Below are positions 35,365 to 46,529 of a stretch of 64,000 nucleotides of DNA, one piece after another. The stretch comes from Chamaecrista fasciculata (lineage: Eukaryota > Streptophyta > Magnoliopsida > Fabales > Fabaceae), in assembly GCA_003254925.1 (NCBI GenBank), contig QANZ01008147.1, forward strand, positions 1 to 64,000, in the 5' to 3' direction. The position numbers and the translations under genes are program-made. The first letter of the stretch is position 1, and every line of letters begins with the position of its first letter. Under the pieces are notes generated by a model. It had not been told where the DNA came from and made no database searches. It was given only the letters and a program-made list of their open reading frames with translations.

Positions 35365-35642
35365 TCTTATATTATATGACTTCACTCCTTTCTGGTCGTC
35401 CACATTTTAAAACTATAGTACAAAATTAATAATAAGAGAAAAATTATTATTTGATCCCTTCTTTTTTACTGAGTTAACGATTTAGTCCCTCATTTATTTT
35501 ACATACATATTTGCGTGCCCTAAATTAATAATAAGAGGAAAATTATTATTTGATCCCTTCTTTTTTACTGAATTAACGATTTAGTCCTTCATTTATTTTA
35601 CATACATATTTGCGTGCCCGTTAAGGCACGCAAAGCCTCTAG
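35365..35642 (+). mobile_element. Mini-Helitron (278 bp) in intron 2 of P450 copy 2
   Basis: Starts TCTTATATTATATGAC after A, ends with the hairpin GCGTGCC CGTTAA GGCACGC, then AAAGCCT and CTAG before T. An internal stretch of about 105 bp, ending in GCGTGCCC, is present twice in tandem (about 35415-35520 and 35522-35627), which explains the extra length over the 178-bp members. The intron of P450 copy 1 is empty here. Confidence 0.85.
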
Positions 35643-35763
35643 TATATATATATATATGTGTGCGCGCGCTAGATGTACCATAGAATTGAAGTTTAGTGGT
35701 GCATATATTTGACATTTGTTAAACAACATGAACTTTACTCATAAAACTCAATTTAATATACTA

Positions 35764-36368
35764 GCATATTTTTAAGAAGGGTCAAACTGATTGTAATTAT
35801 ATTGTTAGAAGATTAAAATTAAAATTTTATCATTCAGAAATTAAATTAAAAAATTTGTCATACTTAAAAAAAAAACTATTAATTTAGTCTGTGTTTCTAT
35901 AATTGGTAGGTTAGAATTTGATGAGCCTACGGTAGTTAGGGCTGGGCCCACAATGAATGTCAAAACATTGTAGGTTTTGTTGGTATTTATAAAGGGTTTT
36001 GAGAAAGAAAAAAAGTAGGAAATTGGTTATGAATTGGGAGAGAGTCTAGCCTCTCAAAAGCTAGGCACATTATGTTAGTGCTTTCATCTTAATGTTTTAG
36101 GGTTGTTCTTGTATTTTTGTTCTACAGATAGTTGCATAGGTGGCTGTTGATTCACTGTTTCTATTATTTGGGCTGTATCCATTTCATTTTATATGATATA
36201 ATCAGCATTTTAGTCCTTGGTATCTATCAGAATTTTTTGTTCTTTTTACCCAAAAAAGGAAAGATAGCCCAACTCGGCAAACTCGCCACGCCTTGATCTG
36301 TTTTGATAGCATTGATATGAAACCTTCCAAATATTATTTAATCAATGACTGTGCCAAAAACAATTATT
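35764..36368. mobile_element. Unclassified insertion in intron 2 of P450 copy 2, LTR-like
   Basis: About 600 bp absent from copy 1. It contains GGGAGAGAGTCTAGCC, polyadenylation-like AT-rich text, and TTGGTATCTATCAGA, which resembles a degraded Met-tRNA primer site after an LTR. Clear ends and target duplication were not found. Treated as an LTR-type fossil fragment, low certainty. Confidence 0.3.
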
Positions 36369-37806
36369 TGACAAGTTGATGAGTCCATTCTATTGAACAT
36401 CATTAACAAATATCAATAATTATTTTCAACATGAAATGCAGGATATGTTTACAGGTGGAACTGACACTTCAGCAACAACATTAGAGTGGGCTATGTCTGA
36501 ATTGATGAGAAACCCCAAAGTGATGGAAAAGGCACAATCTGAGATTAGAAAAGCTTTCAGTGGAAAGAAAGAGATCCAGGATGGTGACATGGACAAGCTT
36601 AGTTACTTAAAATTAGTTATCAAAGAAACCTTGAGGCTACACCCACCAGTTCCATTATTAGTCCCAAGAATATGCACAGAAGCCTGCAAGATCAATGGGT
36701 ATGAAATACCCATAAAAACTCAAGTGATAATAAATGCATGGGCACTTGGAAGAGACCCAACTTATTGGTATGAAGCTGAGAGTTTCATACCAGAAAGATT
36801 TGAGGGGAGTTCTGTAGATTTCAAAGGGACAAACTTTGAGTACATACCTTTTGGAGCAGGAAGGAGAATGTGTCCAGGAATTTCATTTGGTTTAGCAAGT
36901 GTTGAGCTTCCTCTAGCTACCTTATTGTACCATTTTGATTGGGAACTTCCAAATGGAATGAAAGCTGAGGATTTGGACATGACTGAAGGACCTGGCATAA
37001 CCACCGGAAGAAAGAACAAATTGTGTTTGAAATTGATTCCCATTCCTTATGATATATGATCCTCTCCATGACAAGTATTGTTTAACTTCTTCAACTACCC
37101 ATTTATATTATATATACTATTTGGTATGTGTTAGCAAATGTATAACAACAATTGTCACGTGACAAAAGTTGAAGTTTGGAGTCGAATTATTGTTCTATGA
37201 TGAATAGTCCATGCGGGTGAATTTATTGTTTGGTTCTTGATGAATGGCAGTTTGGATGCTAAAATGACGAAATTCAAATTTTTTTAAAAAAAATCGAGTA
37301 AAAATGAATGGCGTTGCAAAGTCAAGAGTCTTGAAGGTCTCTAATTCTCTATATAATCAAACTAAGAATGATATGTTTTATTTCTATTTGCTCTTTTTGG
37401 TGATGGTAATGATCACCTCAATGTTAGATTCTCAAATTGTTTTGAGATTAAACATACTAGGAAAAGCACTAGCGAAGAAAATGGGTGAACCATGAAACAG
37501 CAGTGAAACCATCAGAGTCAGAAGCACGAAGATTCACTAATCCAAAAGCAACATACATAGAAAATAAAAGCTCTGCATCTAAACTCGAAATAGACTGAGT
37601 TTACTCAGTTTAGAACATATTTGCATCCATGTTCTCATTCAAACCAGGATCTGATCCTGTCAAAATTACCATCTTGACAGCCATAAAGGAATTCGAGTGA
37701 GAGAGCTCCAACAAGAAAAGCAATAAAACAAGGAATTGTGCCTAAGCTGGAATGATAACTCTAAGTAACTACACGGAATATTAAACAACAACCAATGATT
37801 ATCCTT

Positions 37807-38547
37807 CTATGTGCCCAAGGCCAAACTTAATATACATGATTTAGTGCTCTTGAACTCGAAGCATAAAACGGAAATGAGTGGCATTATAGCAACCACAAAA
37901 CAGAACGCAAGACCTATTATTGGGGGATCGACACATTCTAAATTCAAAATGAACACTGCCACTATATCAAGCAATTAACCGTTACACATAAATCCAAAGA
38001 AGGAAAAGAAAAAGTTTCTTGCAACTCAAACCAAATCTAGTTGGGTTTATCAAGTATTCCATTATACTAAGTTCTAAAAGGTCAATATACTTGAGCAATA
38101 ATCATCATAGCAAATCATTCACGATCTAAGGAATGTGATGAAAGCAAAAGAAGTGCCACCAAAATGATAGGAGATTTTAGTTCATTGGGTTATTTTATCA
38201 AACAGTTCATGGGCATCTCCTTGCCATTATGACGCTATGTTCTAGTTCTAAAAACCAATACAGAATTGAATAGAAACCCAACAAAATCAGCGAGAGCATC
38301 AAGATTAGAGTGCTAAGGAACCGAAGTAAGAGATATTTGACTAGAATCATCCATTACAGTACACTTCATACTTAAGAATCAACAAGGATGTGCTCTTACC
38401 TTGCTTTCCAGCAATTTCACAACCTAATAATCCCTTCCAAACCGCGACAGGTTCTTCCTTCTTCAAGTGGTGACGACTGACGCCCGCAACAACTTCTCTT
38501 TCTGGTTCTCTCCCTCTCTTTCTTTCTCTAATTCTAATTATTCCCAT
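37807..38547 (-). CDS. Possible small membrane protein gene, convergent with P450 copy 2
   Basis: Candidate two-exon gene: exon 1 38400-38547, donor GTAAGAG, intron of 444 bp, exon 2 37807-37955 after the acceptor GTGGCAG. Phases agree (one base plus two) and give 98 aa. The N-terminal half is basic (MGIIRIRERKRGREPERE), then VAVWKGLLGCEIAGKQ. Exon 2 gives one hydrophobic segment (PPIIGLAFCFVVAIMPLISV) and a short tail FEFKSTKSCILSLALGT. No family is recognised. In favour: good splice sites, phase agreement, and decay of the duplicate at 21279-21943, which lost its 5' end and gained a stop. Against: short, no homologue known to me, and exon 1 could be 5' untranslated. The ATG at 38547 is the first in frame, not otherwise supported. 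Confidence 0.4.
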
Positions 38548-38719
38548 TTATCAAAGTTGCCCTTGACTCCAAATATCGTAATGTAGATTTTTATCAAAGT
38601 TGCCCTTCTCTTTACTGATCATATATTTCCATCATCGTCAAAATTCTCAAACTTAACCTTAATTTTTATGTTTTTTTTAATAATACAGAAAAATTACCTA
38701 AATCCCTAAAACAAACTTT

Positions 38720-39994
38720 CATGTTTCCAAGCTTCGAAGAAAGTGACGGAGGCTATTAACGAATCTATGGTTAATTTTTTCTGAGGCTTTAAAGGGGACA
38801 AATCGAGAGCTCATCTTCTCAACAGAAATATTCTCTTTACTCCTAAGTATGTAGGTGGCTTGGGCCTTAGGGACACTGGTCTGGTTAACAAGGCACTGTT
38901 GGCTAAACATACGTGGAGAATGCTTAATAATCCACAGTCTGTGGTGGGAGAGTGGGTTCGTAATAGGTATCTAGTTCCTCATTCGGATTTTGATTTCAAG
39001 CCTAAGAGCTTAGGGTCAATTGTCTAGAAAGGGGTGAGAAATTGTTCTCACGTGATCACGGATCATGTAAGATGGAAGTTGGGCATGGGGGATAGAGTAG
39101 ACATCAGGAGCACTTTTTGGGAAGGCAGGATCGATGGAAGACCTTCTGGTACTCTTGTTAGCGACCTGATTGACTACTCATCCTACTATTGGGATGCAGG
39201 GAAGATCTCTTTGGTTTGCTCGGCTGATCAAGCTGCCGACTTGATTAGGACGCCGGGACCTGTCAGACATATACCAGATTCTCTTTTTTGGTCGCCTGTT
39301 ACCTCCGGGTTGTATACCACTGCAGATGGGTTCAAGTTTCTTAGCAGTGGAAACCATCCGGGTTTAGGTAATAATTATACTTCTTCTTCTTTCCCATGGA
39401 AAGACTTCTGGAGGACTAAAGCTCCGATGAGAGTGCTTCTGACGGCTTGGAAAATCTACAATGACGCCATCCCTACTTTCACGAACTTGAACCGACATCA
39501 CTTGCGCTGTGAGATTATTTGTCCTATGTGCGGTGCCTCTGATGACTCTTTAACACATACTTTCCTTCTCTGTAGCTTTACTAGGGCGGTGTGGTTTGGG
39601 CTGCCAATTTCTCTCAGGTATCATCCCAATTGAGGTAGTTTCCGCACTTAGCTAACTGGTTGGATCTTACGTTGGAAGCGCAACAGAGATCAGTTCTCGG
39701 AAGCCTGGCTTACTATACTAGTGGGTCTGGCTGCAATTTGGCGATGCAGGAATGGGGTGGTATGGAGGAGCGCGAAACCTGATCTGTTGGCTGTCATCAA
39801 TATTATTAAGTCTTCTGTATCCTTTTATGTTAATGTCTTTGATGGTTCGTTTAGTTCTCACTTGTTTGATGTTAATGCGTTTGAGTTTTTAGCGTCTTCA
39901 AGTCATGACTCGAGGGGTCCGTATACCCCAAGAGTTTGACTATATGACGTTCGTTTTGTACTCCTTCACCGTTTTTTAATACATAAAAAAAAAA
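38720..39994 (+). mobile_element. 5'-truncated LINE (L1-type), ORF2 C-terminal part
   Basis: The reading GGLGLRDTGLVNKALLAKHT, then WEGRIDG and DFWRTKAPMRVLLTAWKI, is the region after the reverse transcriptase of plant LINEs. It is followed by the zinc-binding zf-RVT domain (CEIICPMCGASDDSLTHTFL, about 39505-39570) and a degraded C-terminal stretch up to 39939. A terminal A-run at 39985-39994 marks the 3' end. In-frame stops replace Trp codons (TGA at about 38782, TAG at about 39026) and another stop ends the frame at 39633. Dead copy. No target duplication recognised. Confidence 0.85.
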
Positions 39995-39999
39995 GACTC

Positions 40000-40450
40000 A
40001 CGCTTTTAGGGGAGCTAGGTTTGGTTAGTCTGGCTCGGAAACTTTATGAGCCAGATTAACCTACTTAACTAACTAGTCATCAATTTTTTTTTTGTTTTTT
40101 CTATTTTATTTTTTCCCTTTTTAAATTAAAAGTATTGTTCAAAAACTTTCTTAATAAAAATTATCAAAATTAAGGCAAACCATATCAATACCATAACCAT
40201 TCAATACTAATAACTACTCCTAAAATTCTATATATATATATATATTTAAAATAAAGTGGGTTGGCTCACTAACTCGCCAACTCACTCGAGTTAACTCACT
40301 AGAAGTTGCGAGTTAAGTGAGCCAACCCACGCGAGTTATAATTTGTTGTGAGCTAGATTTCATCAACCCAACTCGCTAATTTGATGAGTTAAATGAGCAA
40401 ACCCACTAGATTGAACTTGTTTTAACGATGGTGACTTAATAATTCCTCCT
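40000..40450. other. Inverted and repeated GAGTTAACTCACT-type sequence
   Basis: Phrases such as GGTTGGCTCACTAACTCG, CGAGTTAACTCACT and GCGAGTTAAGTGAGCCAACC form short inverted pairs. It looks like a decayed MITE; ends not defined. Confidence 0.3.
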
Positions 40451-40714
40451 TTATGAAGTGCGAAGTTAGACTAATATGTTTTGGATCTCTGGGTCTAAAT
40501 TCTCACTTCATAAAACATTTTGAGTTATCAATTCTAAAATATTTTGTCCAAATTGCAAATTTTGACCTAAATTATTTAAGTTTCAAGATATTCTAAATGT
40601 ATTTATGATCCTTCACCACATCAGCATGCCTTGATTATTCATCTATATGCCATAACTTAACTCATGATATGTCTCGCATGTCCTGCATTTGACAGCAGCA
40701 ACTACCACCATACG

Positions 40715-41815
40715 CCGATACGCGGGAACAGATCCTCAAGAGTTCCTAATGGTGCATTTCTTGTGCATTTCTATCCATCCTAGCCATTCATTTCATCAAT
40801 GTCTCTCTTTAATGCCACGTGTTTGTGTTTTTGCTTCACTCCATTTCATGTTAGGCCAAAATGAATCTGAAATAAAAAAAGAGAATTTATCTTTTTTTCA
40901 ATTGCAAAATGAATCTGAAATAAAAAAAGAGAATTTATCTTTTAATTCATAAATTTAAATTGAGTCAACTAATTAGTCTATAAATAATTAAAATATATGA
41001 TTTAGTCCTTGAAATATTTTATTGACAAAAGTACTAATTTCGTTCCCAATATTTTTTTATTGTAAATTTCATCCTTAATAATTCATATTTTGGTCAAATT
41101 TATCTTTTGCTCTTACTTTAGCCAAATATTAACGATAGAATTGACGTGACTAATGATATGTAATGTAAAATTAATAGAAAAAGAAACTTAAATATTAACT
41201 CAGATTGAAAAATAGGATTCAATCTTCCATTAATTTATTGAAAAAATTTACTCAAAAAATAAAATTGACCAAAATGTAAAACATTGATAACGAAATTAAC
41301 AACAAAAAAAAAATTAGGGACGAAATTGACAATTGGTGTAAAATTTAAGGAAAAAATTAGTATTTTGCCTATTTGATTTGTCAACTATTTCACTTTGGCC
41401 CTTAATAATGATTTAGTCTCTGAATTCAAATTCATTTTATATTTTTTGGTCTTTGGATTTTTTTTACATTAATAATTTTTTGTCCTCGAATTTTTATTTT
41501 TTTAGTCATTAGATTTGACTTAAGGACTAAATCGTTGATAGTTATAATAATTTAAAAATTAAATCATATATTTTAATTATTTAAAAATTAATTAATTAAC
41601 TTGTGTAAATTTAAGGACTACATAGTAGGTATTCATGAAAAACACAAATAGAAGTTAAAGACATGCATGTGGCATTAGATAAAAAGGTGCATTTCCAAAA
41701 TAGGAGACACGTGGCATTAGATAGAGACATTGATGAAGTGAATGGTGAGGATTGGTAGAAATTCACAAGAAATGCATCATGAGGAACTCTTGAGGATCCA
41801 TTCTCACCATACGCA
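40715..41815. mobile_element. Inverted-repeat element, about 1.1 kb
   Basis: Arms of about 110 bp: left from GATCCTCAAGAGTTCC (about 40733) to AATGCCACGTGT, right about 41706-41806, its inverse (ACACGTGGCATTAGATAGAGAC to GGAACTCTTGAGGATCC). The centre is about 850 bp of AT-rich DNA without coding. Class undetermined; no target duplication found. Confidence 0.6.
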
Positions 41816-42258
41816 TAGGTAGAACAATTAAATAGCCATAAAATTCATCTTAGACATCCAAAAGGTGCCATTGACTGGTGTATAGAGGTGAAATGTACCT
41901 GAAAGTTGCCAAAATGTTGAGAAATATTTATAGTAACTGATCACATCCTTCACTTAGATGAGCATAACAAAGAATTTTCTAAAAGTGGTTCAAATCTTAG
42001 CTTCGAAATAAAAACACCCAACTAGTACATGCCAATATGCCATTAAGTTGGAGGCTATAACACTCATCGGAAAATATCTATCCCTCCCCATTTCACTGCT
42101 TCTTTCTGACTTTATTTTATTCCCCCAAGGTTCCAATTAAAGCCTTTAATTAACATCTCTCTAACAAACCTAAGCATTTTACAATATTATAGTTTATACC
42201 TACATTTTGAATCAAAATTGAATCTGGGGATGTTACACACACCACCAAATGAATGCAC

Positions 42259-42540
42259 CACTTTGCTTATCAAATTGATGCACACAAATTCCACTGTCAA
42301 ACTCCCTTTTATAAGCAAAATGAACTCAATGGAACTAGCTAGATGCACAAAGTCAAGTGACATTAATACATGCTATAGGAGGTGGCAACATCTTTGGCCA
42401 AATGAACTATATTGCACCTCTGATAGCATGCATTAATGTCACTTGACTTAGTGCATCTAATTCCACTAAGTTCATTTGGCTTATGAAAGTGAGATAATTA
42501 GATCATGGAATTTGTGTGCATCAATTTGAGAAGCATAGTG
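42259..42540. repeat. Long hairpin: 126-nt arms, 30-nt loop
   Basis: Arms 42259-42384 and 42415-42540 pair at roughly 80 percent or better, e.g. AAATTGATGCACACAAATTCC against GGAATTTGTGTGCATCAATTT, and AAGTCAAGTGACATTAATA against TTAATGTCACTTGACTT. The arms have equal length and a short loop, unlike the GGTCC-type foldback elements around. Candidate young MIRNA-like or inverted-duplication locus. Confidence 0.8.
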
Positions 42541-42549
42541 GGGCATCCT

Positions 42550-43685
42550 TTAATTTGAATATATCCATAACAGAAATTAGAGTGAGAGAGACTACAAACC
42601 ATTTTGGCAAAACACTTGACTACCTAACATACACCAAACTTGCTTAAAGTTAATGTCATCAGTACAGACAAACTTGTTTCACTTCAACTACCCTGTAAAC
42701 GTTTTTTTTATAAGTTAAGAGTCTCTCTCTTTCCCACTTTAACTGACTCAAATAAAAATATAAGGATTATGTTTTAAAGAAATGCAACCTTCCTCTAAAA
42801 GCTACAAAATTAATAAAATAATGCATTCATTGAAATAAGTCACACTAATGTAAAATAAAATATTGCCTGCAAAACAGAGTAAAAAAGAAGAGAACAATGT
42901 TAGTATATATGATGAATTTAGTGTACTAAGTATCCACATAATGTAATGAAAAATAATACAGCCCTCACCACAATAAACAGGGGATTAAGCAGGTCTATCA
43001 CAGACTAAGATAAAAATAAGCATATACTCAATTTTTGACATGTAAAGAGAGCTCAAAGGAAAGAAAATGATAATAAACCAAGCCTAAAATAGAAATCTAC
43101 ACTAACTTGACTTTTAGGCATGCAAAGTGAGCTTAGAGGAAGGTAAATGATAATCAAATTTACTTTAAATAAAAATCTGTTTCACTTGGCTCAATAACTT
43201 CTTTCAATCCCCAAAAACTTAAATGCATTTCTGATTTCACATCTTGTCTCATAATCTTTGTTCATAAACGCGCTTAGAAAAATAGATAAATGATCTTCAC
43301 TTTCAGTATTCAAGCTGCAATGAGACACTTCATAAAATATCCTTCCACAATAACTTGAACTTAATGTTTATCAAATATTATATATTCTTTAGAGAACAGA
43401 TTTCTTATTAAAAATTATATGCAATGCATGATTAATTTTTCTTTTAAAGTCTATTAATTATGGATACACTAAGCATATGAATACCCTTTAATAAGATTGC
43501 AGAAGCATATATATATTTCTTCATTTACTGGCAGACAAGGCTGCTTCAATGAGCTTTCTTTGCAGTTCAGTGTGACAACCATATAAGAATTTTTCAACTT
43601 TTTGGAACTAATTACCCTACAAATTAAAATTATGGCTAGATGGTTGTGACCTGATTTGAAATCCCACAATATAAGCTAGATTGCT
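42550..43685. other. Gene-free AT-rich stretch, source of a dispersed duplicate
   Basis: No gene supported. The part 43120-43330 (AAAGTGAGCTTAGAGGAAGG to CAATGAGAC) recurs at 46530-47030. Confidence 0.5.
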
Positions 43686-43689
43686 AGTT

Positions 43690-43868
43690 GTCTGTTAGGG
43701 CTTCACCACCACGACGAGACCTCACCACCATGACGGGGCCCTTTTCCCCCGGCGGGTCTACACCCTCCCATTTCAGGATCCCCAAAGTGTGTGGGTGCTG
43801 GGAATCGAACAAGGGACCTCCCCCTTATCAACCCCAAACACTCACTCCTTGTACCACTTGAGCTACTA
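43690..43868 (-). mobile_element. tRNA-derived SINE
   Basis: Read on the minus strand it starts GTAGCTCAAGTGGTACAAGG (A-box region) and has GGTCCCTTGTTCGATTCCC (B-box) about 45 bp on, followed by a GC-richer unrelated body ending near CCCTAACAGACAACTAGC. A and B boxes with a tRNA-unrelated tail are diagnostic of plant SINEs. Target duplication and tail not clear. Confidence 0.75.
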
Positions 43869-44395
43869 AATTGTTATATGATTATAACAATGATTAAATC
43901 TATGAGCAATGATTGGCAATGATATTCAAATAAGAATCAGGGAATTACAAATTGCCAAAGTTTCAGCTGCAGAAATAACACTAACAACAATAAGAATGTT
44001 CAGAAAGGGACAGAATGAAGAAATGACAGAAGGGAGAGAAAACATTCAGATAGAGGAAAATCCTAACGATTCACACACCCTACAGTACTACCCCATCCCT
44101 AATTAATCCTTGCGTGCCAACCTCCATGAAGGACGCTTCATCTGTATACTCCTTCGCAAGGCTTGTGGTCCCATTCCTTCTCGTGCTTCCACCTGTCCAG
44201 CAGCCACCTCCTCTGTTTCAGCAACTGACGGGGCATGTCCATGTGTCTCTCAGGGGTGTCCATGTGTCTCCGAGGGGATTCCTGGATCATTATTGATGCT
44301 TTTTCCCAATTGGATTAATAATGCATGTGTATGTGTGTGGAATTTGGGAAAGCGGGATGGGCAAAGTGATGTATGGGCTGAACATTAATTTGGGT

Positions 44396-44600
44396 TCAGG
44401 AAATGGGGAACGCTTGAAAATTAGTATCAATAAGAAATAGAACAAGCATGAGGCATTTGTTCAAAATAACTAAACTATTACAAGAATTATCAAAAGAAGC
44501 TAAACTATCCGCAAGAGAATTTCCCTCTCTCAAAACGTGGTTGATCCTAACTTGGTTGAATTTAGTGATCTCTAATCTGGAAGAGTCAACAATGGAGGCA
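44396..44600 (-). mobile_element. LINE RNase H-like C-terminal relic
   Basis: The minus-strand frame reads HHYASIVDSSRLEITKFNQ, then VRINHVLREGNSLADSLASF, the end of the RNase H-like domain of plant LINE ORF2 (VREGNxxADxLA). Only about 200 bp remain. It abuts a foldback fragment. Confidence 0.6.
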
Positions 44601-44604
44601 TAAT

Positions 44605-44777
44605 GGTGTGTTTCGCGGCTGGTGACCAAAATAGGACTTTGACTCAAAAATATTGAGATTAGGGTATAATCGACAACAATGTGAAACGTTGGAGGCATAA
44701 CTGACATAGAACAAACATTAGAGGCATAATTGAAACTGACCTCAAATATTAGGGGCACCAACATATCTTTTGCCAAA
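44605..44777. mobile_element. Right half of a TTATGCC/AACGTTT-type foldback element
   Basis: GACCAAAATAGGACTTTG, GTGAAACGTTGGAGGCATAA and TTAGGGGCACCAA match the right half of 22074-22906. The left half is missing. Confidence 0.55.
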
Positions 44778-44799
44778 AAAAAAAACATAACCATGGACT

Positions 44800-45450
44800 T
44801 ATGTTTTATTCTTCACAATACTTTTTGTGTGCTCCTATTGTGGCCATAGGCCCACCCTTCTTAATTTCAAATTCGAGCCTGTTTGGATATATTTATGAAA
44901 AAAGAACTTTATTTATCAATTTTTTTTAAAAGTTCTTTTGAGTGAAGCAGTAATATTTTTAATTATCAAAGTTGTTTGGATATAAAATGACAAAAATATT
45001 TATAATTAATAAAATGAACTAAAAGAATAGTTTTTACAAGTGCTTTAAGTGGAAGTTACAAAATTGAACTTCTTCAAAAAGTTACATTTTAACTTTTTTT
45101 GTAACTTCTCATTTTTCTTAAAAATTTACCCAAACAAAATTTTATGTTTATAAAATGTCTTTTTTTAATTAAAAAAGTGCTTTTTAGATGAAAAAAAAGC
45201 TTATCGCCATATTTTGTAAACGTAGAAACCAACTAAGTCAAAGCAACGACAAAGAGTTAAACAACAATGAACAAGTTTACAAATCATTCCTTTGATTTCC
45301 CACTCTCTCTCTCCTCTTTCTCTCTCTCTTCATCTCTCCACCACACTATCATACATTCCCAATTTAATCACCACCGTTGATTAAGGAGGTGGAGTAGTAT
45401 ATATAGGGGTGCTCATTTCATTTGTAGCATCAAGTTGAAGTTGTTGAGTG
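44800..45450. other. Gene-free AT-rich stretch
   Basis: No coding is seen. Contains pyrimidine-rich CTCTCTCTC around 45300-45340. Confidence 0.4.
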
Positions 45451-45453
45451 GTG

Positions 45454-45586
45454 AAAATAAGCAAGTGTGTCATTTATCTACGAACGAATGTACGTAGAGT
45501 CAAAATATATATATATATATATATTAACGATTTGACTCTGAGTGCATTCGCTCCTGGTTAAAATGACACGTAGGCTTACACTTATT
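45454..45586. mobile_element. Small MITE-like hairpin (133 bp)
   Basis: Arms AATAAGCAAGTGTGTCATTT ... GTAGAGTCAAA and TTTGACTCTGAGTGCATTCG ... ACACTTATT pair around an AT repeat. Ends resemble common plant short MITEs. Confidence 0.5.
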
Positions 45587-45993
45587 GAGAACAAATTCAT
45601 AAATGAGCCATTTTTTCTTGGTCTTCCAAGCAAAACCCCAATAATGTAACCAGATTTTAGGCTATTAAGAAAATCTCATTTTTTTAATTCCCTTTCACCT
45701 TGGCCCAAACAGAGCACGCTTATACCGAAGGAGGGCTTCCTTGACAAGAACTGTCCGTAAAATGGCTTCACATGTGTTGTAAACTTGTAATAAGTGGTAG
45801 TGCCATCAGTGGCATCAGTTATAATTCCTACTTCTTCAGCAACTACAGGTGAAGTAACCATGTCCCTGCATCGTATTTTTATTTTATTTCCATAAATAAT
45901 CACTGATTTTGTATAACTCATTTTCTTTAATACAACTAACAATTACATCAACTTATTCGATATATGTTATCAGTAGGAAAAGCTAATGGTCGC

Positions 45994-46089
45994 TCAAGAA
46001 CCATTGTTTGTGGTTCTCATTGTTGTTTCAATCATACTATTCTGCTGAAAAACCACCCCAAGGAAAGCAGAGAGAACTGCTTCAGCCAT
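45994..46089 (-). pseudogene. Possible N-terminal relic of a CC-type NLR gene
   Basis: A 31-aa frame beginning MAEAVLSAFLGVVFQ, which resembles the first residues of coiled-coil NLR resistance proteins (MAEAxLSAxLxVLF), then loses similarity and stops. No NB-ARC or LRR sequence is nearby. Very short, so the match may be chance. Confidence 0.3.
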
Positions 46090-46529
46090 GACTCTTTTGG
46101 ATATAAATGCAAACACAACAAAGGTTTGAGGGAGATCAGAGAGTGAAAGAAGATGTGGAAGATGTCAGAGTTCACATAAACATATACAAACCCACACCTT
46201 CCTAGCTGGTTAACCGCACAACATGATTGGAGGAAGGTTGTTAATTTTGTAGATTTTAGAGGAAGGTTGCATTTCTTTAAGAAAGAGCAAATAAGCAAAT
46301 AACCTAAGATGCCTAGCTTTGGAGAGGTTATAATATAGTAGTTGAAGTTTGAGTAGGTGATGGGCATAAAGATTGAGAGAGAGTGTGTGGGGTTTAACTT
46401 TAAAGTTACAGAGTGAAAAGCATGCAAATTGCACATGCTCATGCTGCTGCTATTCATTCCTAATTTTCCATACTCCGCTGTCTTTCTTAACACCCCATGT
46501 GCTCATTTATTGGGTGAACATTCAAAGTG

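Larger units (their letters stand above)
27203..37059 (+). pseudogene. Cytochrome P450, CYP71 clan, copy 2, split by an LTR element
   Basis: Exon 1 is cut in two: 27203-27446 and, after the insertion and target duplication, 34057-34310. Exons 2 and 3 are 34899-35336 and 36442-37059. Intron positions and phases equal those of copy 1. Apart from the insertion the exons are open, with [25 protein letters not shown] in the I-helix (Thr for the Ala of copy 1), ETLR, and [10 protein letters not shown]. Three residues are added near the anchor (SSSSFFFFF) and two near the C-terminus (LKLIPIP). Intron 1 has grown to 588 bp by a foldback element and intron 2 to 1105 bp by a mini-Helitron and another insertion. 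Insertion in the first exon, after residue 81 or so, should abolish a full-length enzyme unless the 6.6 kb is removed by splicing or another allele is empty. It was evidently an intact gene until recently. Confidence 0.88.
16467..38479. repeat. Tandem duplication of the P450 region
   Basis: Unit 1 is 16467-21943 and unit 2 is 21941-38479, in direct orientation. The start of unit 1 (TTATGTTTAATTGAACAAAC) matches 21944 onward. The end of unit 1 (CTTCAAGTGGTGACGACTG) matches the end of unit 2 at 38461-38479. The three boundary sequences share only CTG, so the junction shows 3-bp microhomology. Unit 1 is about 5.5 kb; unit 2 has grown to 16.5 kb by insertions. Homology covers the promoter, the P450, its 3' flank and part of a minus-strand gene. 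Confidence 0.85.

Noticed and set aside
43690-43868. Possible tRNA gene
   Set aside because: A and B boxes are present but no cloverleaf with acceptor pairing follows; the GC-rich tail makes it a SINE.
43909-44388. Two open frames near 44 kb (GNDIQIRIRELQIAK and a Pro/Val-rich one)
   Set aside because: Short, no recognised domain and no splice partner; probably repeat-derived.
45676-45942. Minus-strand frame of 88 codons with VTSPVVAEEVGIITDATDG
   Set aside because: Looks somewhat protein-like and has an acceptor-like TGCAG before it, but I could not assign a family, a partner exon or a start; left unannotated.
46032-46493. Minus-strand frame of 153 codons
   Set aside because: No domain; overlaps the short NLR-like start in another frame; composition matches AT-rich non-coding DNA.
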